64,000 bases of DNA from Castanea sativa (GCF_040712315.1 NC_134013.1:41092501-41156500); one strand, 5' to 3'; numbered from the stretch's first letter, positions 11,812 through 22,390 are shown. Notes: generated from the letters alone by a model not told the origin. A program made the numbers and translations.

Positions 11812-13103
11812 CTAGAAGTAATGGGGAAGCTTTTTAATGGCATGTATAATGGCCAAGATGGCCCTTTCTAAGGGCAGGTATCAAATCTTTGCCTCTTAGA
11901 GGGACTTGCTTAAGTAATAGACAAGTTGTTGTACCCCCTCTTCCGCTCGAACAAGAACTAGGATCGCTGCATGTGTCGTGATTGCTATATAGGCATACAA
12001 GACCTCTTCTCTTTCAAGCCTGGATAAAATTGGTGGATGAGCTAAATAGTTCTCCAATTCCTTAAAAGCCTTGTCGCACTCCTTGGACCAAGCAAAGTCC
12101 TTCCATTTGTGAAGCAGCTGGAAGAATGGTCTACATCAATTAGCCAAACGAGATATAAATCTATTTAAAGCCGCTGTCATTTTGGTCAAGCACTGCACCT
12201 CCTTTGGGTTTTGAGGTGAATGCAGATTATGAATAACTCTGATCTGACAGGGTTAGCCTCTTTTCCTCAGTGGGTGATCATATATCCCAAGAATTTTTCA
12301 GATCTCATGTTGAAAGAGCATTTAGAGGCATTTAAGCGTAGCTTGTGCTTCCTTAGGATTGAGAAGATTTTATCCAAATCCCCCAAATGGGATACGTGCC
12401 TGTTCTTCACCACCATATCATTTATGTAGGCCTCCATGTTCTTACCTACCTGAGCTTCAAACATCCTTGTCACCATTTTTTGATAGGTGGAGCCAGCGTT
12501 TTTCAAGCCAAATGACATTACTTGATAATGGTAGTTCTCGGTCGAGGTGAGGAATGCTGTCTTTTCTTGATTTAGCAATGCTAATGGAATTTGGTAGCAG
12601 CCTTAAAAAGTGTCTAGGAAAATCATCTAAGGATGGCCAAAGGTTGCATCAACAAATTGATCAATTATGGGGATTGAAAATGGATCTTTGGGGCAGGCCT
12701 TATTTAGGTCGGTGAAATCCACGCACACCCTTCATTTGCTTGATTTCTTCTTGACTACCACAGTGTTGGCTAGCCAATTAGGATAGGAAACCTCTTTGAT
12801 GGCCCTATCCTGCTAGAGCTTGTTAACCTCCTTTCTTACTGCTTCAACATGCTCCTTAGAGGATCGCTGAGGTTGATGCCTCCTCAGCATTGCAGCTGGG
12901 TGGTGATGGCATATAAACTCTAGATCTACTCCTAAGGCCTCATATGTGCTCCAAGAAAAAACATCCAAGTTATTCCTTAGGAAGATCAAAAATTCCTCCT
13001 TCTCGGCTAGTGGTAGCTGTGTTCCTACCTGGAAATACTTTTCATTGTCGACCCTAAGGATGACTTTCTCTAACTCTTCATATTGCACACTAGTTCCTGC
13101 CAT
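11812..13103 (-). pseudogene. Element A reverse transcriptase / RNase H (Ty3-gypsy)
   Basis: The minus-strand frame 12813-13103 gives the segment just before the RT core (VILRVDNEKYFQVGTQLP and SSKEHVEAVRKEV). The frame 12267-12578 gives the RT palm with MSFGLKNAGSTYQKMV and AYINDMVVK, followed by IFSILRKHKLRLNASKCSF. The catalytic YIDD box reads YIND, so one metal-binding Asp is lost. The block between these frames still reads with homology to element B (37.07-37.64 kb) but contains stops. It would not be active. Confidence 0.8.
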
Positions 13104-13139
13104 TTCATCTAAAGCCCCTGATGCTCCAACTACTGGTTG

Positions 13140-13680
13140 TTATGAAGCGAGGCCTGGACTAGGAGGGTTTACTTGCCGGGCTTGGTGCCTTACAACAGCC
13201 ACCATACATTGCCTCACCATGGTTTGACATCCCAACAGCTCCTTAACACGCTCCTTGGTTAGGTACTTCACTTTCATGTGTAGAGTGGAGGATATTTCCC
13301 CAATTTCGTGGGGCCATGGCCTCGCCAAAATTACAGTGTAGGGTGAATAGGCATCAAATACGATGAAGTCTACCTCAACTAATTCATTCCCTGTTTGTAC
13401 TGCCAATATAATAATTCCTTTTGGGATTACAGTTTTTCTGTCAAATCCAACCAAGGGGATATCATACCTACGGGTATCTTCAGGTTTCAATCCTAACCCC
13501 TTGTACAAATCTAGTTGCATGATCTCAGCCTCACTTCCCTAGTCTACCATTACTCTTTTCACATCAAACCCTCTTATTCGAAGAGTGACCACAAGAGTGT
13601 CATCGTGGGGCTAGAAAGTGCCTACCTTATCGGCCTCAGAGAATTGGCTCCTTTTAAGTCCTAGTATGGTTGGACTCTCT
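13140..13680 (-). pseudogene. Element A aspartic protease region
   Basis: The minus-strand frame 13140-13520 (126 codons) reads DLYKGLGLKPEDTRRYD, then VGFDRKTVIPKGIIILAV, then VDFIVFDAYSPYTVILARPW. It is collinear with the protease part of element B (38.1-38.4 kb). Upstream, the active-site loop, VDQGS in element B, reads VD-stop-GS here because of a TAG at the Gln position. The protease is therefore truncated at its catalytic loop. Confidence 0.75.
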
Positions 13681-13775
13681 GCCCTCTTCTTTTACCCCCA
13701 ACCGCGATGAATTGGTCATTACCCTAGACAAGGGACTAGCCTCCTTTTTTGGAGCAGAAAAGATAACGTTGATGG
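13681..13775 (-). pseudogene. Element A gag-protease linker, cut by a solo LTR
   Basis: The minus strand reads a piece resembling TINVIFSAPKKEAS followed by LSRVM, collinear with TISVILAALRR and LPSRVM in element B. The reading is cut at the solo LTR (13776) and continues on the far side at 15162 with LGII. Confidence 0.55.
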
Positions 13776-15161
13776 TGTTAGGATTTGTGCCATAAAATCC
13801 AATTTATTGGCATGTTATAAATAATTAAAATTTTTAATTATATGAGACTATTTATAAATGAACTAATGGGACATTATCATAGTCCTTGAGATGCATTGTA
13901 TGTGATTTATGTGATTTAGTTACAGATAATATAAATCACAAGTTCCTTGTAAACTCAAAATATAGTTCGTAGTTGGTGATGAAATTGGGTGTTTCTTCTG
14001 TGAAGACTATAACACATCAACTAAGATGGTTTGTCTTGATCATGGAAATGGAGACTTCTAGTTGATATGTTGATATGTCTTAAGTGTGTAAGATATATTG
14101 AACTAAACTGCTGTGAGATTAATTATTCAATTAACAACTGTCACATGAATAATTAATCTCACGACTTCTAATTTCATAGACTCTCAATCCTGAGAAGATA
14201 GTGAATCTGATCATGAAATGTAGGTTATTTTGATATATCAGGAGTGAGATATAGTTTAACGGTTAAAATCTCAGTATGTTGGACAACCACACGTAGTGTT
14301 GAGGGAACGCATATTCTCAAGCTAGAATCTATAATCTCTTTCTATAGAGACACGAAATATCCCCTTGAAATAAGTTTAATGGGAACTGGTTATTCATGGC
14401 CGACCACTTTAGTAAGAGTTACTAAAGTTTATATTTTATGAAATTAGATTTCATAAATATGAATAACTAGAAGATTAAATCGAGTACTCAAGGAATAAAA
14501 TAATTTTTTACAACGTGACAGTTCATTATGACTTTATTCACTATGGATATTTCATGGAGGAGTCAAATGATATCATATTAGAGTTTTGGGATATAATTTA
14601 TTAATAAGGCCTAGAGTGCAATTATATTTCCATAGTGGTACTTGTTATATAATAAATGGTAAATTTGGGTTTGTCAAGAGTTGACAGATAAGTCTGTGGC
14701 CTATTGGAGCTAGAGTCTTATTAGTCCCTTTGGTCTCATCCCAAGCCACACACTTAGGCCCAATTGGGCTGACCCAAAAGGCTAACCCAATTAGATAATA
14801 AGTTTTTATTTAATAAGAGTTATTAAATAAAGTAACCGCTAAGGGCAATTAATGTGTATGTATGATTAAAAGAAGAGAAAATAGTTTTTCTCTACAGAAT
14901 CTTGGAAATACACTTCTCCAAAGGAAAATCAACATACATAAGAACTGATTGAGAGACTACTCATCTTGGGCACCATGTGGAATTGGGATGAAGATTGAAG
15001 GTATTCTCAAGTTTTGTTTTTGAGTTTCACTGTATCAAGGTACGCTTTTTGTTCTTTGTTCTAGAACTCAAGGTTATATGTTATCTCTCATAAACGAAAT
15101 AGATCCTTGTGTTGCTTCCGCTATAGGTTTTGTATGAGATGCAAAACCAATTTTTCCTACA
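13776..15161 (+). mobile_element. Solo LTR, family 1 (copy 2)
   Basis: It begins TGTTAGGATTTGTGCC and ends TTTTTCCTACA. The flanks gatgg (13771-13775) and gatga (15162-15166) differ at one base, fitting an aged 5-bp duplication. It aligns along its length with 6994-8377. It splits the gag-protease linker of element A, so it is younger than A. No internal sequences are present. Confidence 0.8.
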
Positions 15162-16130
15162 GATGATTCCCAAGGGTGGGCATGGTGCCACATTCCATTG
15201 GAAACCCGAGCCTAATTGCTCTCCTTGGCTTAAAGTTGGTGTATGAATTGTTTCGACTTCCCTACTTTGACTAGCTGTTCTAAAAAATCCCGCAACGTCC
15301 TACAATCCTTTATCGTATGAACTTGTTGATGATATTGGTAGTACAGGTTCTAATTTTGCACAGTGGGGTCCCTTCCTATCTTATTTAGCCACTTGAAGTA
15401 AGGCTCATTTTTTATCTTCTCCAATACTCGATATATAAGCTTTTTGAACCCTGAGTTAACCACTTGGGCGCTGCTTTGGAGGGCTTGATTGAAAAAGTCT
15501 CTCCTTGGTCAGTTAGGTCCAAATCTGTTTGGCCGAGGGCCTCTTTGCTTGGGTGTGAAGACATTTGCCTTCCTTTTTCCTTGTACCTGATTGTCCTAAA
15601 ATCTTTTGTACTCATCAATGCAATCCATCAGCTGGTGCTTGTCTCAAGTAGGCTTTATAGTGAGGGACTTCCTTAGATTTGAGTTCATGGGTAGCTACAC
15701 TTTGAAGGGTTTGACTGCCATGTCCTCAAAGTCCCCGTTAATTTCATTGAAGAGCTCCAAATACCTATCAGAGTATGTTTTCAAGGACTTTCCCTCCCTC
15801 ATGGCCATAGTGAGCAAAGAATCCAGAGGTCTAGGGACCCTACTACATGCTACAAATTTGGCGCCAAACACTCTGGTAAACTCCTCGTAAGACCCTATCA
15901 AGCCCTCTTCAAGTCCATCAAACCACCTCATGAAAGTGGCCGAGACTTGATGGGAAAATCTAACACATGAGGGCCTTATTCCTAGAGTGGATAGCCATCC
16001 TCTGATTGAAATGGCTCACGTGTTCCACTGGGTCAGTATTTTCATTATAGATCCTAAAGTTGGTTGGGTAAAGGTGACTACAAACACTTCATTTTGAACC
16101 CGGTTAATAAAATTCAATCCCCAGTCCCAA
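15162..16130 (-). pseudogene. Element A gag, central part
   Basis: The minus-strand frame 15695-15931 (78 codons) carries the retrotransposon gag core: MRWFDGLEEGLIGS, then FGAKFVACSRVPRPLDSLL, then REGKSLKTYSDRYLELFNEI. Element B has the near-identical series at 39029-39502. Downstream, 15412-15618 reads a Lys/Ser/Thr-rich gag tail. Stops and frameshifts separate the parts, and the N-terminal gag lies about 2.6 kb further right, beyond an insertion. Confidence 0.8.
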
Positions 16131-16169
16131 TGATGAGCTTCACATGTCTAAAAAAGATAATTGAAGTTA

Positions 16170-17361
16170 GGGATAATTACATTTTACCCACCTGTGGTTT
16201 GCCTCTAATTTGATTTGCCTACCCGTGGTTTCAATTTTGATACTTTATCCACCTGTGATTCCCTCTGTTACTAATCCGTAACCCACCTCTGTTAAAATTA
16301 AGGGTAAATAGGTATTTTTGCTCAAGTTTTATGTCTCTCTCCTCCCAAAACAAAAAATAGCACAAAAATCCAAGAGAAATAAGATCAAAAAGTGGTATTT
16401 GTCTTTCTCTGCATTCACACAAATCTTGAACATGAAGAACATACCCAAAACAAAAAACCCAAATCAACCTACATGGTCACTGACTTAATGAAACATCTTT
16501 GAAAAATCATTAAGCTGTAAGATTAGAACCCAATTTTCATGGAGGGACAAGGAACTGATTCAGCTTTAGTCACCACTCTTCGCCGCTTCCAAACCTTTAG
16601 ATCAAAATCTCTCAGCTCATCCAAGAAACAGCTCTCAATTTCGGTTTTGGCTTCTCTACAAGCTTTGGTATTCGACTGCAACGGCGTGATCCTCGAGTCT
16701 GAGCACTTGCACCGCCAGGCCTACAACAATGCCTTCACTCATTTCAGTGTCCACTGCCCTTCTTCTTCTGATGAATCACAACAGCCTCTCCATTGGGGCA
16801 TCGATTTCTACAACCAGCTCCAGAATCGCATCAGAGAGATTTGTTCTGGACCTCTGGTCCTTTTACCATGGTGTTAGTTTTTGTTTTTATTAAAATTTAA
16901 TTTATATTTAGATTTCAAGTTTTGGGTTTTGTAGAGTTAAGCTATAAGATTAGAACCCAATTTTCATGGAGGGACAAGGAATTGATTCGGCTTCAGTGGC
17001 GCCTTTTGCCAACTGGAGAAATGATTTTTCGAAGATGTTTCATTGAGTCAGTGATCTTGTGTAGGTTGATTTGGGTTTTTTTTTTGGTATGTTCTTCATG
17101 TTCAAGATTTGTGTGAATGGAGATAGAGAAAAATACCACTTTTTGATCTTCTTTCTTTTGCATTTTTATGCTATTTTTTGTTTTGGGAGGAAAGAGACAT
17201 AAAACATGAGCAAAAATACCTATTTACCCTTAATTTTAACAGAGGTGGGTTACGGATTAGTAACAGAGGGAATCACAGGTGGGTAAAGTGTCAAAATTGA
17301 AACCACAGGTAGGCAAGTCAAATTAGAGGCAAACCACAGATGGGTAAAGTATAATTATCCC
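16170..17361. mobile_element. Pack-MULE carrying a HAD-hydrolase fragment
   Basis: It has terminal inverted repeats of roughly 300 bp, GGGATAATTAca...ccacctgtggtttgcc on the left and the mirror image on the right ending TAATTATCCC. It is flanked by a perfect 9-bp duplication, ttgaagtta at 16161-16169 and 17362-17370. The 9-bp duplication with long TIRs is diagnostic of Mutator-like elements. The interior has no transposase but has a captured host-gene piece (16539-16877), which defines a Pack-MULE. It is about 1.19 kb long. Confidence 0.85.
16539..16877 (+). pseudogene. Captured fragment of a HAD-like (CbbY-type) hydrolase gene
   Basis: The 112-codon frame contains ASLQALVFDCNGVILESE, HLHRQAYNNAFTHF and LHWGIDFYNQLQNRI. 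This is the N-terminal part of the plastid-type haloacid dehalogenase-like hydrolases of the CbbY group (Arabidopsis At4g39970 is the relative I have in mind). HAD motif I should read D-x-D; here it is FDCNGV, so the second Asp, the general acid/base, is Asn. The frame stops soon after QNRI, before the cap domain and motifs II-IV. The fragment starts at an ATG and includes a Ser/Lys/Arg-rich leader that may be a remnant of the transit peptide. It cannot encode an active enzyme but could be transcribed as a chimera. Confidence 0.75.
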
Positions 17362-18314
17362 TTGAAGTTATTTTGATAGTTTGGAAGTAATCACAACTCA
17401 AAAGTATTCAAATCGCTTTGAAAACGATGATGAAAAATGACATTTGCTCACTATTTTGACCATAACTTTTGATCTACAAATTGGTTTTGAGTTATGTTTA
17501 TTTCATTGAAATGTAGACATCCTAAGCTTCAATTTGAACACAAATTTTTCCTAATTTGAATTTTACTGAGTGAGTTATGGCCATTTGAAGTCGGGCCATC
17601 TAAGCAATCTAAATTAGGATTTTTTGGGATGCATGCGTACGCATATGTGTACCTATATATGCAGGGCCTTTTCCAGAAGCCTGGAACTTCATTCTTTAGG
17701 GCCCAAAGATCCCCTCTCTAATGGGGCTTGGCCCCTAGACCTTTTGGAATGTCCAGAACCCTTTAAATGAGCCTAAAAAGCCCTAGTTTAAACATATAAA
17801 TACAACATTATGACTCCAAACTTAGACCCTAGCTAGAAAAAGCACCTCTTTGATTTCTAAACCCTATTTTCTCTCTCAAAAACCCTAGGGCAGCAGCCAC
17901 CATGTTTTTTACATAGATTCAAAACCTTTTTCAAGCACAAAACTAAGGCAGAAACTTGTTCTTAAAGGGACTTTTAAAAACCTTTTGATTTTGAATTGTG
18001 ATTACCTATGAATTGTTGAATAATTTGATTCCTTTGATTATTACTTGATCTTGTTGTGTGGGCACTGAGGGGTTGGTTAAATATCAATTTAAGTTGTGTT
18101 CCATAAGTAAGGTGAGTCTCTCTTCATGGCTCTCCCTTAATTTGGGTTTTATAACTAGTGTTCTTTTTGTTCCTTTTGTTCTTCATGGCTCTCTCTCTTC
18201 ATGAATATGCATTTGATTTGGTGGTGAGCATGATATGGTTGATTAACATGGTTGAATATACTTGATTAATTCCTTATTGATGTTTCTGTCTTGTGATATA
18301 TTCGCTGCCCTTGG

Positions 18315-18383
<69 letters not shown>

Positions 18384-18406
18384 CGCGCGCGCATGCATGT
18401 GTGTGT
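18315..18406. repeat. Compound microsatellite (AT)n(GT)n(GC)n
   Basis: About 26 bases of AT repeat, 34 of GT repeat and 18 of GC repeat, then catgcatgtgtgtgt. The whole tract of about 90 bp alternates purine and pyrimidine almost without break. It lies within the inserted block in element A. Confidence 0.95.
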
Positions 18407-18770
18407 TAAATGAATGGTAGGGTTTTATGCTATGGATGAGTGTGGGACATATGCCATGTTGATTGCTTAGATGTATGCTAGCGTGTGTGTGAGTTTAGTA
18501 CGCAATGTTGAACATGCCTTTAATGAGATTAAGATATAAGACACAATGAGTGGAAGCTAACCCATGGGTTGGGTAGTCTTGGGTGCTTAACACTTTCCCA
18601 AGCCGTACCTAAACTTCGAACCCATACTCCGGTAGTAAGATCAGTCCTTCCACGTAAGGTCGCTATATACATTGTTCCTAAGCCATAAAACTAGATGGCG
18701 ACTCAATTTTTTCTCCGTCACGGTCCACTCGACTGAGGCATACTCCCCGTTGCACCTATAGTGATCAAGA

Positions 18771-19169
18771 GATTTGGCGCAGGGACCTGCCCATGGCATC
18801 GTTTCCTATATTCTCGGGATGTGGAGTTCTAGCCCTTTTGTAGCAATGTCTTTCTCCCCCCATTGAATGAGAGGATTTTGTAAAAGACTCGCTAGGTGGG
18901 CTCCTAGTTCTCTGCTTGTAACTTTACTTTCCTTTCAAGCTAGAGCTTTGACTTGGTGAGGGGGTTCTATTTTCCCTTATGAGTCGTCGGTGTAGATGAC
19001 ATACGTCCAACCTAAGAATAGGCATCTCCTGTTCACGTGAAACTTGACTCATAGGTTGCGAGTGGCTTCTACTGATATGGTCTGAAAGGACAGAAGTGGC
19101 CCTTATGTTAGGAAAGAGGGGTATTTTGTGATCCTTTCTACACTTGAAGTTAAAAAATTGATCCCACAT
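18771..19169 (-). pseudogene. Element A gag, N-terminal part
   Basis: The minus-strand frame at 18924-19169 ends in VSREQEMPILRLDVCHLHRRLIRENRTPSPS. Element B has the matching Met-Gln-Leu-Glu-x-x-x-Leu-Lys-Arg-Arg-Ile segment at 39.78 kb. Continuing left, RTRSPPSESF and GNDAMGRSLRQIS match RSRTPPSESF and GNDAMSKALNHIS of element B. Stops interrupt the frame. It is the start of the polyprotein, lying directly inside the LTR at 19297. Confidence 0.6.
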
Positions 19170-19278
19170 AGGGACCCTACAAATTCTTCTCTATCGCCGT
19201 GAGCAATAGTTCAACTTCTTCTAGATTTTGCCATTTCTCAATCAACGAAAATTACGAGTAATGATTCAAGGTGATTTT

Positions 19279-19296
19279 CCCACAGACGTCGTCAAT
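19279..19296 (-). other. Element A primer-binding-like site (mutated)
   Basis: Directly inside the LTR start, the minus strand reads TTGACGACGTCTGTGGGA. The same position in element B reads TTGGCGCCATCTGTGGGG. Their alignment shows this is the old primer-binding site with several substitutions. Confidence 0.5.
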
Positions 19297-20087
19297 TGTA
19301 GGAGGCTAAATCAATGACCCAACCTAAGTTAGATGGGTAGGTATTGTAATGTGGCCCAATACAATTAATTTGTAGAGGTAGGTTACCAAGACCAACATTT
19401 TCCAGCCTAACTAGTTGTGTTAGACGATTCAAAGAAGAATATACAATCAAGGAAGAAGCTTCAAGAGGGAAAATAGCGGAAAAAGACAAAGATTGGTATA
19501 AATTCTTCCTTTGGTTGGTCCAAGGAGCCTTAACTTATATGATATCACCTTCTCGGTTACAAAGTTCTTGCTTATACTTTATATTTCTCTCTCATTGTCC
19601 TCCTCCCCTTCTAGAGGAGTTCCTTTCCCTTATATTACCATGGTTGCATCTCGATCCTTCACTTGGATAGCCACTACTCTTCACTTGGATGCTTGTCCCA
19701 TCAGGGCATTGCTGGAGGTGGTAGAATATGTTGTAAGCTGTGAGGGCAGTGTTCAGGGGTCATTCTATCATTAATGTGGCCAGTTGAATTGGTGTAGTGT
19801 AATGAATGCGGAGGTGATGGGTGCTTTACTTGGAAACTTTCCCCATTCTTTACTTGTACGTCTCTCCTTCCTTACTTAGCTCTCGGCATTTGTGGACTTG
19901 ATGGTCATTCTCTGGTCTCCCAAAGAATACTTGTCCCTTGGGTTCCTCGGATGTACCGCTTTCCTCAGTTTCTCAAACAGTCTTATCTAGATTGATCCAG
20001 ACATGTCATGGCATATAGCTGGGATGTATTGCCCCTTGGGCCGGTTCTATTCTATGGTTCTCCCTCTTCAGCTCCTCTTCCACCACA
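19297..20087 (-). mobile_element. Element A LTR (5' LTR on minus strand)
   Basis: It begins TGTAGGAGGCTAAATC and ends TCTTCCACCACA. At 791 bp it is close to the element B LTRs (794 and 807 bp). It sits immediately outside the primer-binding-like site and the gag start. The partner LTR is not in the window, so target duplications cannot be checked. Confidence 0.65.
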
Positions 20088-20256
20088 TAATCATTTTATA
20101 AGTTTAACAAAAAATTGACACAAGTTGTTATTAACATTTATCTAATTACTAAACTATGAACAAATATAACACAACTTATTCATATATAAAAAATGCCAAC
20201 AAAACACAAAATATAATGGATACACTATCTTTTAATGAATTATTTAACATTAAAAA
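20088..20256. other. AT-rich flank, no gene
   Basis: This short AT-rich stretch lies between the element A LTR and the next solo LTR. Nothing recognisable is visible in it. Confidence 0.6.
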
Positions 20257-21169
20257 TGTTAAGGACATATTTTATGTAATTGGCTAATCCTTTGACAAAA
20301 TGCACTTTACTTGTAATTGAGTAGATCTAGGATGGGTTTAAGACTCCAAGAAACATGTTATTCAATTCAAGTGTTAAAGTCATGAAGATTTGAACAAGAA
20401 ACAAGTGAAGAAGAGCTGCTCATTAAAGCTCGACAGAAAAACTTCTATTGAGATTTAATGTTGAAACTTGACAGAAGTTGTTTTCGTCGAGACTTAAGAA
20501 ATTAGATATTCTAGATTTGATTTTCGGACCATGCTAAAATATTTGTATAAGGTTTCTATTCTCACAACCCTAGACATATATAATACTTATTTTAAAGGTC
20601 GTCACGCAAGCAAATAGTGCCCTAGTTCATTATTCTCTCTGTGGAAGCTATTGCCTCTATACGCCAAGGATTTTGTGACCAAGGAGCTTCCTAATCTTCA
20701 TTGTTGATGAACTGATGAATTTTGTAGCCAACTTCTTCTTCAAGTTGCTGGAGTTAGTCATGTACTGGGATTCGTGCATCATTGGTTAGTCATGTATTGA
20801 GATTCATGCATTGAACGGAAAGATTGTTGCTACAATACAAGTCCAATTGGGTATGAGGTAAGGGTTCAACTGTAGGTTGGTATTTCGGGATAGGCCAAAG
20901 GGTTTGGTAAGATTCTTTATACTTGTAACAGCTTGTGATTGATAATAATGGATTCTTGGGAGTGGTGACCTTAAATTCACTCGGTGGGGTTTTGCCTCGA
21001 TGGTTTTCCCCATTCGTAAACAAATCACTCGTGTCAAATTTATTTTCCGCTGCATTTACTATAATTGGTGGTTGGTTTGTGTTACCATGCTATTGCATGT
21101 AATTTTATATAATTAATTAACTTGGGTAATTAATTAATTTGAAAGGGATTGATTCATTTTAACCTAACA
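20257..21169 (+). mobile_element. Solo LTR, family 2 (copy 1, plus)
   Basis: It begins TGTTAAGGACATATTT and ends TTTTAACCTAACA. It is flanked by aaaaa on both sides (20252-20256 and 21170-21174). It aligns with the reverse complement of 35174-36201, sharing ggctaatcctttgacaaa, ttacttgtaattg and gtagatctagga near the start. It has no internal region. The short minus-strand ORFs within it (20790-21055) are not genes. Confidence 0.8.
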
Positions 21170-21238
21170 AAAAATATCAACAAGAGAGGCATTATACTGT
21201 CTGAATTGATCTTGGGTATTATATATATGTGAGTTACA

Positions 21239-22315
21239 TGCATATGCAATATATGTGCAGCAACAAAAATGTGTGGGTATATAATGACAAAAAGTGTTGT
21301 ATTTGCTTTAATTTGTTCCTTGTATTTTGTGGGATTTTATTGTATTAGGTTAAGTATTAAGTTGATGAAGAATCGAGCATAAAATGAAGAATTAGTGGAT
21401 TTCGCGAGTGTCTCGCTAGAAGTTTACCAGCAAAATAGCCACGTGAGAAACACATGCTAGAAGCTAAAGAGTCATGCCAGGCTGTCAATTTCGCGAGTGT
21501 CTTGCAGGTAAGGCCTTCTTGCAAAATACTCGTGAAACATTCTACTTGGAGGATTTTTAAGTGTGACTTTCTTACCCTTCACTCATACTATATATACCCT
21601 CATTACCCACAAAAGTATAAGAGGCCATGTAGAGAGAAAAACCCTAGATAGGTTTTCAACAACACACACACACCTATCCTTGTAGAGAGAGAGCTACTCA
21701 TCCTTGGTGAGAAATCATTGTAGTCGCTTCTCCTTCCTTCTCCCATTGTCATAACTTGAGAGGAGATTTGTACCCAAACACAACCCACACCTTTTCAAAG
21801 TGTAGAGAGTGTTTTGGAGCTTAGGAAGCTTTGGGGATTTACCAAAAGAAGCCGGTGAGGCTTGGCGGATGCAATTAGGCATATTACGGGATCTGGAAAG
21901 CTAGAGAAGATATGACTCCAAGAAGTCTGTTGGTAGCAAGAGCTTGAAGGGCTCAAGTACATTGGGTAGGCTAGGCTTCGAGGGTCTTTTGTTATTCGTG
22001 TACTCCAACTTTATTCTCTAGTGGATTAATTTACCGCTTGGAGGGCGGCGGTGAGGTTTTTTGCTGAGTTCTTCGGTTTCCTCCTCGATAACACGTCTTG
22101 GTGTTATCTTGTGGTTGCATCTCTCTTCCTTTACTTTTGTTCTTTACTTTTATTGTTTGTTATTCATGTTTATGCACTAGACCAATTATCTATTTATTGC
22201 GCTTCATTTACTCTTGTTCTGCACTTAGATAAGTTAGAGTAAAAGTAATCTAGCCGTAACTTTTAATTGGGGGTCTAAACAAGCTCTTGTGTTTTCACAC
22301 AAATTCGAGCTTTCA
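21239..22315 (+). mobile_element. Left LTR of copia-like element
   Basis: From gacaaaaagtg (21286) onward it matches the right LTR, including atcgagcat, cgcgagtgtc, the TATA-like actatatata (about 21590), gtagagag leader words and the end tcgagctttca. The TATA-like site followed by a cctcattaccc stretch is conserved in both LTRs and probably marks the promoter. The start is inferred from LTR length only. Confidence 0.7.
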
Positions 22316-22316
22316 A

Positions 22317-22328
22317 TTGGTATCATAG
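22317..22328 (+). other. Primer-binding site, initiator-Met tRNA type
   Basis: ttggtatcatagc begins one base after the LTR end. It matches the usual TGGTATCAGAGC of plant copia elements at all but one position, consistent with priming by initiator-methionine tRNA. Confidence 0.75.
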
Positions 22329-22390
22329 CGGATACACTTGTTTTGATTTCATTACCTTAGTGTGATCCTTGACCCTGTGTATGTTTTGCC

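Larger units (their letters stand above)
16131..18770. mobile_element. Insertion block within element A gag
   Basis: Gag homology to element B stops near 16.13 kb and resumes near 18.77 kb, so the 2.6 kb between is inserted. Apart from the Pack-MULE (16170-17361) it is non-coding, with an LTR-like look. It starts close to atgtctaaaaaagata near 16.14 kb. Near its right end it holds tggcgactc (about 18694), a word found in primer-binding sites of some Ogre/Tat-type elements. It may be an LTR plus leader of another gypsy element in plus orientation. I could not confirm termini or a target duplication. Confidence 0.4.
1560..20087 (-). mobile_element. Element A: decayed Ty3-gypsy (Tat-type) retrotransposon, minus strand
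   Basis: Reading from right to left, the order is LTR (19297-20087), primer-binding-like site, gag start, gag core, protease, reverse transcriptase, RNase H, degenerate tandem repeats, and a plus-strand (antisense) ORF near 10 kb and 1.6-2.3 kb. The same order is seen in the better preserved element B at 28861-40845, which supports the assignment. Large insertions split it at about 2287-9900, 13776-15161 and about 16130-18770. Most of the integrase is missing, and frames carry many stops. Its second LTR is not seen and is probably left of position 1, so the left boundary given is only where homology to element B becomes recognisable. It cannot be autonomous. Confidence 0.75.

Noticed and set aside
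16922..17116. 64-codon plus-strand frame inside the Pack-MULE
   Set aside because: It runs from the duplicated leader into the inverted-repeat arm; it shows no domain.
20790..21055. Two overlapping minus-strand frames of 77 and 83 codons
   Set aside because: They lie inside a solo LTR, and the related LTR at 35174-36201 does not keep either frame intact.
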